The notes under the pieces are model-generated. The model was not told the DNA's origin and made no database searches. It saw only the letters and a list, made by a program, of their open reading frames with translations. A stretch of DNA of 64,000 bases from Ecdyonurus torrentis (Eukaryota; Arthropoda; Insecta; Ephemeroptera; Heptageniidae): assembly GCA_949318235.1 (NCBI GenBank), contig OX439131.1, forward strand, positions 35,606,805 through 35,670,804, in the 5' to 3' direction. This document shows positions 1-18,600 of this stretch, piece by piece. The position numbers and the translations under genes were made by a program. Positions within the stretch are counted from its first letter, which is position 1. Each line of letters starts with the position of its first letter.

Positions 1-620
1 GTGTATTGTGAAGAAAAATATATTTTCCAGGTTGAAGTAACATTTTTTTTTGAACTACTTATTGATATACTGCATGATGAAATGTTGCATGCTGCGCGTA
101 TTTCTTTCAAATACTAAACTTATTTCATAGATAAATTTCTACTTCAAAAATAAACATATAAACACAAGACATTATATGCATGATTAAATATGGACTTGCG
201 GTTGCGGGGTAAATAAATGGTGCCATATACAGACAATTTTTAGCACATTTTAGAATAAGAGAGTTTTTCTTGTCCAACAAAAAAAGTTTTATTAGTTGGA
301 TATGAAAAAAACAAAAAACAAAAAAAAAAAAACACACATTTGCAGTGGGATATTATAGTTACTTTAGCATTTCAGAAGTTGTAAAAAGTTTAAACATGGT
401 AAATGGAATATCAGTTATCGCTCTATATGTCCCTCGCGACTTTTCCTATACCTGTTTGATATAATTAAAACGACAAAATTCACGCATCTATACTAAATAA
501 TATATACAAAAAATACTTTTGTTTGCTTCGTTATTCAACTTTTTCCCCGTTACATTATGTCTTCATCTTTGATCATGATGACTTAAATTACAATGAATAT
601 TGCGTAGAAGTCATTATACA

Positions 621-667
<47 letters not shown>

Positions 668-2251
668 ATCAGAGAATTGATATCTCGCTTGTATTTGTCT
701 TTGAACCTATTTTAATTAATTTGTTTCAAAAATTATTTTAAACATAAGAGCCCGGTACATAAAACAATTGCAAAATTGAAGTAAGTATACACAATACCAT
801 TTGTGCTCAAAATAAATGTTATAACGTACTCGGACAAAAATAAGGCCGCTAATTTTTAACCCAATTTGTTTAAAACAATTAACATGATTTATTTGTTACT
901 TCTCATAGTAAATAATATGCTACAAAGCATAAATATTATGTTGTACACCATAATTTATAATATTAAATGATGTTTTAATTTTTGTTATAAAGACATAAAA
1001 TCAGCATACATTTCTTAAGGCGGGAAATCAGTTACTGCGGGATTTGACTAAAAAGTTGTAAAGACAGAAAAATCTGAAATTTTGTACAGTGATACATTTA
1101 GGATATGGTATTTTCAAAAATGTAAAAATTTTGGGGGGTCACCATGCTAGATTTTGAATTATGATTTTTTGAAGTTTTAGTCCCATAAGAGCCCATGTTA
1201 ATTTCAATAATTAATTTCTCTCTTATCTGATGGTCACGGGTTCTGAAAATTTTATCATAGGTAGCTGTTACTATTAACTTTCAAATGGCATCATAAAATT
1301 TGGAAGTTTAATTTTTAGATTCTGAGATACAAGCCATCTATATACAACCCTTAATTCATTCTTTCTGCATGTGTTTGCGGATACTTAATTGTTTTATTTC
1401 ATTTTTGTATGAAAAATAGAGTTGTTATAGAAGTTGGTCAGAAAATTTAAAATGACGATTTTAAAAATATTCAGTTTAAAGTATTTTACACTTTCTACCT
1501 TTTTGATCACTTAATTTATAATGTTAGAACCGTTAGCAAATGTTCTGGACATCCAACCTCGTTATGTGCAAATGGTATTGAATAATTTAAATTCTTTGTA
1601 TTCAAATCCCGAAAATGTAACCTCAGATTAATGTAAACTTGTTTGCATTTGCAGGATAAGAACACTGTCACTATACTATCAAAGCCATATATATTTCTTT
1701 GGTATTCCCTTATAATTGCTTTCATTATGTACGTATGCGTTAACAAAATATTTTTGTGGTTTGGTATTTTTAAGTGTTTTATATATAAAATAGATGATAA
1801 ATTATGAATAAGGATATGAAATACAGCGCAATACAAAACATCTTCTCACAGGATATCAGGATATTTTATTTTTAAATTTCCCTGTGACTTACATTACTTA
1901 TAAATATTACATAATGTTAAATTCTCATGTATAATGCTGCTATAAATATGAATAATATATACATATAGACGGGAAAACTCGTAGGAAAAACTCATCGGAA
2001 AAAATGCACAGTGAACATTCTTATCACTATATCATATGTAAATGGCTTTATTTATATTTTAATACTTCCGCAAATTTTATTAAGTATAAAAGGCTACATC
2101 AATGAAAATGTAGCATACACATTCGGCACTACAGTAAGAAAAAACTTGTGCTTCGAAGAATTTATTTCAACAAAATATTTATTTTTATCCTATATTATAG
2201 TGTTTAAGTGATTTTTTTCAACAAAAATATTTAACAAAAATATTTAACAAA
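1..2251. other. Non-coding AT-rich flank
   Basis: No convincing exon or conserved protein is visible on either strand. Open frames here are short, low-complexity and lack splice context. The only clear structure is an (AG)n microsatellite at 627-666. The last part may hold the promoter and 5' UTR of the lectin gene starting at 2252, but no core promoter element stands out. Confidence 0.5.
627..666. repeat. (AG)n microsatellite
   Basis: About 20 perfect AG units, directly visible. Confidence 0.95.
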
Positions 2252-5884
<3,633 letters not shown>

Positions 5885-6007
5885 TAAATATTTAATTTTA
5901 ATATCGCATAACTACTTTTCTACATGTAAATAAAAAAATTATAACACAACTACAAATAAATAAAGTATATACAATTTACATAAATATAATTTTAATGTAT
6001 AAATCCC

Positions 6008-7180
6008 TACGGTATCCTTACGTGCATGGGCACCGTTGGCTGCGTGACACACGTTTAGACGCGAACCTCTAGCTCGCGCCACACATTATGGAGCATTTGC
6101 GGCGTGATGGACTGGATGGTGGCGATGATCCTCTGCTTCAGCTCTGGCTTGTCATTCACTGGTGTTTTGAAGAATTTATCCTTGACGTAGCCACAGAGGA
6201 AAAATTCTGGAGGAGGGGGGGGGGGGGGCTGAGGTCAAGTAATCTTAAGGGCCCATGCAATAGGTCTATCTCGACCAATCCATTTACCTGGAAACACCGT
6301 ACTAAGCGGGTCTCTGACATTATTTGCCCAATGTGGTGGAGATCATCTGCTGGAAGATGAAATCATGACCCAACTCTGCCTGTGCATGAAGCAGCTGAGG
6401 GATTGCATAATTCTCTAGCATATCCAGGTAACTATCTCACCTGACCAGAATGATCACTGCATCAGCCCATTCTTCTTCCAAGATCCAACAGCCTGGATAT
6501 ACTAGAAAATTTTGCGATCCCTCAGCTGCTTCAAGCACAGACAGAATGGGGTCAAGACGGGGTGCTAACCCATTCAAATAACTACATGATATGCAGGCTG
6601 GCCATAAATATCGCTAACACATATATGGGCACATAATGTCAGAGACACGCTTAGTACGGTGTTTCCAGGTAAATGGATTGGTCGAGATAGACCTATTGCA
6701 TGGGCCCTTAAGATTACTTGGCCTCAGCCCCCCCCCCCCCCCCCCCTCCTCCAGAATTTTCCCTCTAGGGCTACGTCAAGGATAAATTCTTCAAAACACC
6801 AGTGGAATGACAAGCCAGAGCTGAAGCAGAGAATCATCGCCACCATCCAGTCCATCACGCCGCAAATGCTCCATAATGTGTGGCGCGAGCTAGAGGTTCG
6901 TCTGAACGTCTGTCACGCAGCCAACGGTGCCCACGTAAAGATACCATAATGTAAAGTTTCAAAAAAAAAAAAAAAAAAAAAAAAAATCGACAAAATCTCA
7001 CTTTTTGCTTTTTCTCCTGTAGCAAAGTTAATAATTATTTGATTTTAAAACTCTTAAAATTTTCAAAATTGTAAAAACCGAAGCTTTAATTTGGTGTATA
7101 AAAAGTTAGTTTTACGTATTAAGTTTTGTGTGTTTTCTTTATGTCTAAACATCCTCAAAGACTTTACGGACACCCTGTAT
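6008..7180. mobile_element. Mariner-like transposon remnant forming a giant inverted repeat
   Basis: Two arms of about 330 bp (6008-6340 and 6620-6951) are near-perfect reverse complements, and the spacer (about 6370-6590) also folds on itself. The right arm, read on +, encodes the end of a Tc1/mariner-superfamily transposase: a WIGR...PIAW stretch, then GYVKDKFFKTPVND across frameshifts, then ITPQMLHNVWRELE and GAHV. The left arm is the same sequence inverted. A poly-C tract (about 6729-6746) and a poly-G tract (about 6214-6228) sit at mirrored places. After the right arm come an AT-rich tail and a likely terminal repeat ending in GGACACCCTGTA near 7179. It is a defective, partly duplicated copy. 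Confidence 0.75.
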
Positions 7181-7198
7181 ATATATATATATACACAC

Positions 7199-9068
7199 CA
7201 GGGTATTTTTTAAGAAAAATTCAGAACTGCCCAAATCCTGGTAAATCGGGGGGGGGGGGGGGGGGGGGGGGGGCGATGCGGGCGCGATTTGGTGAAGGTT
7301 ATTTTTGTTTTTATTGGAAATAGTGTCGCTTCAATTTTGCCACTTTTTTAAATAGTAATTTACATTTTTACACCATCACTTCAAAATTATAATAGTAGGA
7401 TTAAATATAATCAATATATTTTTTTTTTTGACATTTAAGAATAGGCTGATGCTAAGTTATTCTTATTACTGCACTTATTACAAAAATACTTATAAAATTT
7501 CAAAATATTTATTATAATTAAATTTCCTCTATTATATTGTTATTATATTGTAATATACAATATGTGATATTCACATTATCAGGACATGTCATTGGATTGG
7601 AAAGTTGGAAAGGGTCTTTAGTTTAAAATCACTATAAAACACATTTAATTACAAATCAACATAAAGTAAAAAAATACTACGTAAAAAGAATGTAGACAAA
7701 TTTAGAACGTGAACGAGCTTCATATCAGTCAACAGAACGAGGTGAAAAATATGTGCAAGGTGCAAAGTTAACTTGACTCTAAATAAGGGGTGATCGAGTG
7801 TTTGCGCCGAAAATTGCAGTTGCTTGAAGCTATATTTTTATTAGAAGTTGGTTCAAATAAATGACATATTAATTTAGGGACCGGATTTTCAGTTTTGAAA
7901 ATGTGCATTCTCAGCACTGAATTCAGTCCAGATTTTTTGGCATAATCAGTTTGCAAAAACAGCAAAATCAGTTCACTTTCAGTTCAATTACACAAAAACA
8001 GTGAAATTCATAGTTTTGATAATTTTTAACTTAGAAACAAAAATTTATCAATAAAGAAGGATAAAATTATATTTTTTATGAAAAAAAAAATACATTGAAT
8101 TATTATTTGATACACTCTTTACCAGCCAGTATCAAGGAGAGCTGTTCTTGTATTTTTGAACTTCTTTATAACATTTTTTTTTTAATATTTATTCGTGTCC
8201 AGTAGAATGCAGATAGTTTTGAGATATGCCAAAAAAAAAATATATATATATATATAAAATATGATTTCAAGGTGTATACTCTTCTTCTTTTTTTTTTTTC
8301 TTTTTTTCTTTTTTCCTTTCTTTTTTATTTTTTTTTAGCACGTTATTTTAAGTTTTTGTACGGTAAAAGTCTATTTTCAGTTTCCAAAACTGAGAAAAAC
8401 TGGTAAAAACTGGTAAAAACTTAAAATAACTAACTATAGCTTTAAAAATTAAAAAATATGGCAAGTATAGTGTGCAATTATATTAAAAATTTGCATAAAA
8501 GCTTATATTCTTATTTTCTAATTATTATTTGTCTATACTTTCAATTTCTCTGAGGAAATAGTTATTGAAATTTAAATAAGATCAGGATAAGCAAATCAGT
8601 TCGCAGTTGTAAGAAGCAAAATATTGCAATTATACATAGGTACAAATGTCTTCTTCTAGCTTCTTATACTTTTTTTTTCTAATCTCCAATATGCAAAAGC
8701 ACACATTATTAATGTTATACTCAAGATATTTCAAAATGAACATGGTTAAAATGAGTTCAAATCTGAAGTTTATATTGTTTGTGAAATGTTATTTCTTAAT
8801 CCAAATTTCTGGGTAGAAAAAAAAATTATAATAAAGGAAAAATTTTAAAATGTGCGGGTAAGTGGCATTATTTTATAATAAAAAAATATATATCCTGAAA
8901 CAGCTTGATTTATCATGATGTTGAAACAAATATACATTTTTTTTTATTTTTCTTGTTTTCAAAGTGATCTGTTTTTCTGTTCTTCTAAAATGTAAACTGT
9001 CCAAATTTTGCTTTAGAACTGCCCAAAAAAGCCAGAACTGCCCACTAAAAAAAAACCTGAATACACTG
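7199..9068. mobile_element. Possible hAT-like element or other repeat
   Basis: The left end (CAGGGTATTTTTTAAG, then CAGAACTGCCC) and the right end in reverse complement (CAGTGTATTCAGG, then GGGCAGTTC) share an imperfect inverted terminal pattern about 1.87 kb apart. A long G-tract starts at 7250. No coding frame and no target duplication were found, so the boundaries are tentative. Several CAGTTTT/AAAACTG motifs occur inside. Confidence 0.3.
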
Positions 9069-9826
9069 TATTATATATAATTAATTCAGGAGAATTTATT
9101 TTTGGGCCACAAAATAACTTCAATATATATAATTTGTAAATTGTATATAAAATCTCACACACAGACAGTATTATAATATGGTAATCTTTTCTTTTATTTT
9201 GTAAATAAAGTTATATAATATACCAATTGTTACTATTTTTATACAATTAATTCTCCAACTTATATATATAAAAAACCAAACAATATCCTTGCGCAATATT
9301 TATGCATAATTATCTTAGTCTGGATAAAAATGGTATATTAAGAAAAGTATTGCCGAGTTGACAATAGCAAACAAGTAATTTACTGTATACAGTTTAAGTA
9401 AAGTTTTGGTAAGTTTGACCAAAAACTAGTAACTATCAAATGACTAAAAAATTGGTCATTCAGAAATTACAAAAATAAGGGGACAATAATAGTGGTCTGG
9501 GTCTGGAAATCACCAGTTTTTGGTAAGTTAGAAGAAAAAAGATTTGCTGTGTGAATTCGAGAAAGAGAAAGTATAATATTTATTTACATAATTTTTTATG
9601 AGCAATATAACTAACAGAGTTTTCAAACTTATGATTGCAGTGCAAAGTGCTAAACCTAATCGGAATCATGTTGTCAACTTTGACATCATATGTTATCACT
9701 TATTTACAACATTTAAAAAAAAAAAAAAAAAGTGTTATAATCGAGCAAGAAGAAAAACAAAATCTTGCGGATGAAATTTGATGCATCGAGCTTGAGACCT
9801 CATCAGTCAACAAAGTGTTTAACACC
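9069..9826. other. Intergenic, no feature seen
   Basis: AT-rich sequence upstream of lectin gene 2. A region around 9400-9530 has several TTGGTAA/AAACTGG-like words but no identifiable element. The promoter of the downstream gene is presumably at the right edge. Confidence 0.4.
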
Positions 9827-10222
9827 ATGGCTAAGCCTCTGTTATGTACGTTTGCTTTCATTTTGGTTATCTCTGTGGTAACAACGGTTACTGCTAATGT
9901 GGACACTCGAACACCTGAAGCCACGGTATGATTTAAATGCAATTAAGTCCAATTTGTATTGAAATTTTTAACCCAATTAAATACCTTTTTTTTTAGCGTA
10001 TTTATTTTGTATTTTGTAAAGGCTTAAAAGCTTCTCAAATTAAATGCTAAATAAAATTTTTTTAGTCTTTTAATACTCGATTTAATTTTCACATTTAAAT
10101 TTTAACATCAATATTTTTCAGCAAACTGGTGTTAACTGTCAACAAAAAGGTAAGCTTAAATAATATTTTATTACATTATATGTATTTGTTATTTATATAT
10201 AGCTACGACTTCAACAAAATCG

Positions 10223-10266
<44 letters not shown>

Positions 10267-11733
10267 AAATTTATGTTTTTGTACGTAAAAATAAATAAAA
10301 TTTTAATAATAAAATGAACATAAAATTAAAATATGACAAAATTAAAACTTTTATCTGTTATAAAATAAATGAGAGGTTTGATATAATTATTAACAATTAA
10401 TTCTTGCAAGTTTAACAGGTTACCGCATATCGTAATAAGCAGAACAAATAATAGAAATTAATTCATATATAATATAAATATATAATGCATTAAATTATAT
10501 ACAGTATATATATAAAATGTGTCGTATACCGATGTGCAAAAAATTCAGATATTTCTGACTTTACTATACGTTCAGTCCGACATACAGTATACCTCATTCC
10601 AGAGTTATAGGACAAATTATTTTTTTAGTTTTTTTCTTCTTTTTTCTATCCAAAATTATTATTCCCAAAAATAAACGAAGAGGGAATATTTATATATTAT
10701 ACATCAGTTATTTATAATTATTAATCACAAAATCACTATAATTTTGATGTAAAAACAACCTCACCCAACTTAAATTTATTAACAATTATAGTGATAGCTT
10801 TATGTACATAAATAAAATAAAAAACATAAATATAAACAAATAAAGTATATTAGAGGGCTAATAACTTTTACGCTATAGTCTTATCTTATAAGATAATTTA
10901 TGGTGAATAACTTGTCATTGTTTCAGTTCGAGAACTGGGTTTAACAGATCTTGCCGGTCATTACTATTACTTCAGCGATGACACTCAACAAGTAAGATAT
11001 AAAAATCACAAAGAAATAAAACGACGCAGTGACTGCAGTATTATTGCAGCATTGATATCAATTCTAGTCATTTTCTGGAGTAATCAATAAATCTTGTGAT
11101 TCGTTTTATGAAAATATCTCTACCCCATCAATTTATATATTTTCTACTTTTCAAGTAATATATAGTTACATCCGAATCCATTCTATATTTGGAGTAAATG
11201 TAATAAAGAAAATTTACCATTAAGACTTTTTTACACAAATATAACCAAAAAATCACATAGTTATTCTTATTATACTTCCATATATATGAGTTTCAAAGTA
11301 AGTAAAAATATATATATATAACAATAGCTAGAGATGCTGTCCTTTTTTTTATGCGAGTTGTTATTTGAATTTTATAAATTATTTTTAAACCACACCAGGG
11401 ACAATTTTTCTTATAAAAAAAATAAAAATAATATCACACCAATTAAATTACTATTTTTGCAGCTCAACTGGACTGCCGCTGACAACTTCTGCAAATCGCG
11501 TGGCCTCGAATTAGTGAGCATCCAACATACTGCCAAAAACACGCGCATTATAACCCACATTCTTGGCATAAGTATGTAGAAATAATTATTAATTTTTCAT
11601 ACAACATTTTCTGTTTTGGTAGACAGGTATTTTTGGTGGAAGCCTGTTAATAGCTTTAATAATAACATTAAAATATTTTAAAACATGCAACAACAGTTTT
11701 TTTTTAAAAAAGTACAGTATAAATCTATACAAA

Positions 11734-11809
<76 letters not shown>

Positions 11810-12145
11810 TATAAAGTATTTGAATTACTATAGAAAGTTACTTGCTATTTTCATGTATTGTGGTTTTTATTTAATAAAATTGCAGGACCAGATCGTTATT
11901 TGAATGGCATGTGGACATCAGGGACTCGATCAGCAAGCAACACTTGGTCCTGGAGTGGAATCGGAAAACCACTGGGATTCTCCGCTTGGTATGATAAGCA
12001 CCCACTGAGTGATACTTCCAAAGACAGAATTGCTATTGCAGGATTCCGCACTAAAGTTCGTTGGATAAGTCTTGCAGGTAACGAAGATAGAAGATTCATC
12101 TGCGAGCTTCTGCAACCTTGTAATCATGCGACTACAACATCATAA
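9827..12145 (+). CDS. Divergent C-type lectin-like protein, secreted (gene 2)
   Basis: Exons 9827-9925, 10122-10149, 10927-10991, 11463-11571 and 11886-12145 give 186 aa with intron phases 0,1,0,1, the same plan as the gene at 2252. Residues 1-23 form a signal peptide. The domain begins near YYYFSDD (55-61), continues with NWTAADNFC (C74), GMWTSG (108-113) and TWSW (120-123), and ends with the conserved FICE (171-174). Compared with gene 1, the EPN position reads KHP (138-140), the DC cysteine is replaced (D147-R148), the WND site reads WIS (160-162), and the following cysteine is absent. The canonical Ca2+/sugar site and the inner disulfide are therefore missing. It lacks gene 1's hydrophobic tail and ends soon after C179. 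It is probably a tandem duplicate with a changed, non-classical ligand. No stop or frameshift suggests decay. Confidence 0.85.
10227..10264. repeat. Poly(T) tract
   Basis: About 38 consecutive T in intron 2 of lectin gene 2. It may be the relic of an inserted poly(A) tail. Confidence 0.9.
11734..11803. repeat. (GT)n(AT)n microsatellite
   Basis: Compound dinucleotide repeat in intron 4 of lectin gene 2. Confidence 0.95.
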
Positions 12146-13544
<1,399 letters not shown>

Positions 13545-13646
13545 GTACACTCCTCCCGAATAAATCTGACCGCAGCATTTATGTCTCCAAATGTTAAATA
13601 TAGGAAAACTTTAACGCAACCGGTCAGATTTATTCGGGATGAGTAC
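13545..13646. mobile_element. Short foldback MITE
   Basis: About 100 bp with inverted ends: CTCCCGAATAAATCTGACCG on the left and its near-exact complement on the right. The right half also occurs at about 49055-49285, where it is split by a LINE tail. Confidence 0.7.
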
Positions 13647-13748
13647 ATTACATCCCTCGCTGGTCATAATAAATTTTTAAACTCTTTTTGCCTTGCTGGC
13701 AAAGAGTTTAAATTTTTATGATAAAGTGCTTGTTCACACTATCATGGC

Positions 13749-13876
<128 letters not shown>

Positions 13877-13984
13877 ATAATACACACATATAGCTTAGAA
13901 AGCCGCCGCACATAATTTTCTCAATATAAAGTGCAGAGCACGCACCATCCTCTGCTGGAAAGTGTGCGGCGGTAATTATTAAGC

Positions 13985-14170
13985 AATATTTTTACCAGGT
14001 CGCTGGATCAACCTAAACGGACCCACAGCATGGACTCTTAGGTACGCCAGACCTATACCGCCACTTCCCCAATTTTTCTTCTGTAGGGTTACGTGAAAGA
14101 TATGGTCGAGTCTGCTATATACTTGCGCATCGTATGGCGGAGGTTCGTCTTCGTCATGCGTTTTGGGATA
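13985..14170 (+). pseudogene. Mariner-like transposase fragment
   Basis: Read on + with frame changes it gives GRWINLNGPTAW, then a PQFF-like stretch, then GYVKDMVESA. This parallels the WIGR.GPIAW...FFLWGYVKD block preceding the last catalytic Asp of mariner-type transposases, and resembles the fragment at 6620-6951. It is short and frameshifted, with no terminal repeats recognised, so it is dead. Confidence 0.6.
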
Positions 14171-14519
14171 CATCATAAGGGTGACAAGAGTTCCTACGTT
14201 GAAGCTTATATTGTTAAAAAAAATACATAAAAAAACACAATAATAATAATATAATAATAATAATAAACATAAATCATTCAACGTACAAATTTGAATTTAT
14301 TACTTTGATTTTAGAATTTCAACTTTCAAATTCGAAAATAAAATAAATAATAATAATAAAAAAAAGCCCTTCAATCATTCATTTCTTTTATGCTAACTTT
14401 AAGTACAATCTTAAGAAAAAAACACCAATGAACATAATTATATAAAGCAACAATATTAAAAAAAAATTATTAATTTATTTTAATTATTTTTAATCATTTT
14501 CAACTCTAAAACCTGAACG

Positions 14520-14920
14520 TTCTCATTCGCCAGCCTATCTCATCTGTGACAGTTTGCAGCAGTATGATCAGCCAGCCCATGCACATATGCGGGGTTGATC
14601 AAGGCACCTTGAGTTTGATCGAGCACTCTTCGAGGATCGATGCGAGTCATTTAATTCCTCCGGCGGAGATATAATTAAGGGCGCAGCAGCCAGCATCGAA
14701 GAAAAGGATGTGAAAAAAGTTCAAAAAACAAAAGGAATGAAAAAACTAATTTAAAATCGAAAATAATAATAATATTAAAAATATCCATACATCGCCTTAT
14801 GACGACGAGCAGAGATAATCGAGCAGCGACGGGAGCGACGAGCAACGAGCAGGCGACGAGTCCATAGTGTCCATACGCAAGGCACGACGAACGACGCGCG
14901 AACGACGAGTCAAAATTAAG
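14520..14920. promoter_or_regulatory. CpG-rich segment upstream of Dishevelled
   Basis: In otherwise AT-rich sequence, about 14790-14920 is packed with CGACGA/GCGACG words, and 14520-14700 is also relatively GC-rich (for example tcctccggcgg). It lies roughly 750-1150 bp before the Dishevelled start codon, so it may be the promoter or an untranslated first exon. No frame matches a known protein. A GACGAGC-type degenerate minisatellite is the alternative. Confidence 0.35.
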
Positions 14921-15665
14921 GTTTAAAATTTCGCGGTAGATAAACAGGTCAAATCAGTATCAAGAGTTTTCTAGGTTATCTTATTTTTTCTAATAATAAT
15001 AAAACAAAAAATAAATATTTTAAGAAGTATAATTTGAAAGGTGTATAAAACGACGTTGGAACAGGGTTGGAAATTTTACTAAAGAGTAGAGTGAGTAGAG
15101 TATTTCGAGTTTTTATTCGACGAAGTAAAGAAAATGTGCCCCTCCCCAATCGAGCTTTGTTTAGATTAAATTATTGTAAAGATTAGCCCAATTTAATTAT
15201 CTTGTAATGTTTATAAGTAATCTTAAACATATTGATCACGCGATAAAATTAATTCTGTTTTTATTTAAACTAAAAGTACAGAAAAGAAAGCAAATATAAG
15301 AAATTTTTTAGCCAATTTAAGATGACTGAGGGGAAATTTTTGGCGAATTATAGCATTACCAACATAATTTATTTATAACAACCTAAATTTAGAAAAATAT
15401 AAATGTCTAAAATTACACTTATTTTCAATTTAAAATACATTATAAGTTATGTTAATCTTAAATATTTGTGATGTAAAGAAATTATTGTGTTAATATTTTA
15501 TATTACGCAATACCAATCAAGTAAACACCAGATAAAATCTGTGTTTAAAACAGTGGAAGTTTTAAAATGTTGGCTAAGCTGATATGTCATCAGCCATGTT
15601 GGATTGACAGCCATCGCGGTTAAAGGTTCATGTCGTGAAGAAAAAATACTTAATTTAGCTCCACT

Positions 15666-18600
15666 ATGGAGGAAACAAAAATTATTTATCACATTGATGA
15701 CGAAGAAACTCCTTATTTAGTAAAATTAGCTATTGCTCCAGAGCGTGTGACTTTAGCAGACTTCAAAAATGTGCTCAATCGACCCAGCTACAAATTCTTC
15801 TTCAAGTCAATGGACGATGATTTTGGGTATGTAAATATGCTTAAAAAAAGTTATATTTATTGTGCGCATTTTCTTCATGCAAAATACAAAAAAGATTAAT
15901 TTCATGCAAAAATATGCTATTTATAATACGCATTACTTAGCAGAGCTCGTGCGTAGTCGTTGATTTGTACTTGACATTTACAGTTTTAGGAACGCCCATT
16001 TTTTTTTTTTCTAGAATGCATTTATATGTGAGAAACTGTAAACATCATTACCGTCCTAACTTGATCCTATAACTCTTCGTATTTTAGTTGCTTTCTGTTT
16101 ATTAAACAATACGATCAGCATCCATGGTTTTGTTGCTTGAGAAATATGTTGTATGTAGTTGAATGCATAAGCATAAAAAAAAAAAAATGATCATAACACA
16201 TATACATACATACGTATGTATACATATGTACATACATAATATGTATGTATGCTATAAGATCATCTGTACATACATACATATTATCATATGCATGATACAT
16301 ACATAATGCATAATGTATGTACCACGTACAAATGAAAAAACTGCCTTACATTAGACTTGACAATATACATTACATACATACATACGGCAGCTTTTTCATT
16401 TGGATTTGGTACATATTTTGAAGTTTGTGTGCCCCTTGATCGTAAAAAACAACAACTTACATATAAATACACATGTACCGCAAGCTTCAGATAAGTTAGA
16501 TTAGTTGGATAGTATATTGAAAAATCATAAATGTAGCAACATAGCCAAAAAAAGATAACACAGGTCAAGGTAGAGAGCGGCTGAGATGGGTGGCAAAAAA
16601 TATAATGAAATGTTGCCTTTTACTTCCTTTGTTTGTAACTTATTCTGAAGTGCTCGGTGCTTATATCCTAACATACCCAAACATCATCATTATTTTTGCC
16701 GGAGTCGATGATTTCTAATTTATTTTCCATTTACAAAATGTCAGTTGCGGGTTTCATACGTCACAGCTCGCCTGTTTCCGCACGCGTGGACCAGGCGAGC
16801 TGTGAAGTATGAAACCCGCAACTGACATTTTGTAAATGGAAAATAAATTAGAAATCAATGACTCCAGCCAAAATAATGTTGATATTTGGGTATGTTAGGA
16901 TATTAGACAAGTTTTTTGTTCAAAGTGTTCTACGCCTTTAATCTAGATAATGTATGGTAAAGGGGCCAGTTTTCGGCAGCCTACTTTAACATTTTTTTGT
17001 ATCCCAGAAAAATGCAATTCCGAGAGCTGATGATTTTTTGTGTCATACATATGAACCTCCCCTACCTCCTTGATTTTTCTCTAAGCTCAGCTGTGGGTGG
17101 TTTTCCCACAAAAAATATAGTGCCAAAAACTGGTCCCTTTACTATACACACTTAATATATTAATAGCTCCTATTTTTTAAAGCTATATAGATGATAGTGT
17201 ATAAGTACAGTACCTAAAACTTAAAAGCTCTTAGCAAGCTTAATAATTAATATGTACTAGCTGTGTGTCATTTCCCTCAAATTTGAAACAAAGCACAATT
17301 TTGTTTTATTTTGGTTACGTTATTAACTTCCTTGTTATGTAAACAATGCCTGGTCGATATGTATAGCATCATAGAGAAACAGTATAGAGAATGCAGCTAA
17401 GGCAAAATTGATGTCGTTGAAAAACCGTAAATATTTACTAATGTTGGAAGCAGTAGCATCCTTGACAAAGAGCGCTGAGTGTATTTTTTATTTACAGAAA
17501 TTTATTAAGTTCTCTAAATAAAAAATACACTCAGCGCCCTCTCTTTGTCAAGGATGCTACTGCTTCCAACATTAGTAAACATTCCCCCACTTTCAACGAC
17601 ATCAATTTTGCCTTAGCTGCATTCTCTATACTGTTTCTCTATGATAGCATGAAATTTTTCTGTTCTCAGGGTTGTCAAAGAAGAGATAGTTGATGATGAT
17701 GCCCATCTACCTTGCTTTAACGGCAGAGTCGTTTCATGGGTAAGTAATTTTATTTAGACAAGACCCACCCTAGGCTCACTAGCAGTTGTGACGTGACTTG
17801 AATTGTTATCAACAATGTTAATTTCCATAAGCAAAACTATTTATGTAACATCACTTTCCCCTTGTGAGCCTATAATGATTATACTATCTTGGTCGTAACC
17901 TATCTACAATATCATGTAATTTATATTATACAAATATGCTGATACAGTACCTGTAAACTATTTGTTTAGCTGGTTTCGGCAGAAGGAAGCAGTGTATCTG
18001 ATCGCTCTGATGGAGCTTCACAATGTACAGATAGTGCAGCACATTCAGACGTTAAACCTGAGAGGCAACCAATTGGCATTGTAGTTGACACTCAACCTCC
18101 TAACTTCAGGTAAAAACTGTTGTTTAAAATGTGCTAATTTCATATTGAACGTAAGCGGTAAATAATATGTGCCTCGAGTACTGCAATGTGTAATACTTAT
18201 GTTTTTTTTTTTTTGTTTTTTTTTTGTTCTAGAATGCCTTCAAACCCAACAATGAAAACTCGCACAATGGAAGACTCCACATGTACAGAAACTGAGTCCA
18301 TTATAAGTTCCCGACCAGGTAGCCCTAAATTTTAAAACAAATACGTTACTGTTATTTTATATCACTAAATGCCTGAATGCGTGTTTGCACCCTTAACCTG
18401 CCTCTTTTTATAGCAAACACAACTATCTTTTTCTATCCTGCTTGCATTTTTTTTTATATAAAAGTAGATACAATTTTATATTTTGAAAAATTTAAAATAA
18501 ATTTCTGGAAGTTTATTATTACTATTTTTTCAATTAATATATTACGTAACTTATATGTTACTAAAATAGTAAACTATGAACCTATTTTAATATAAATTTA

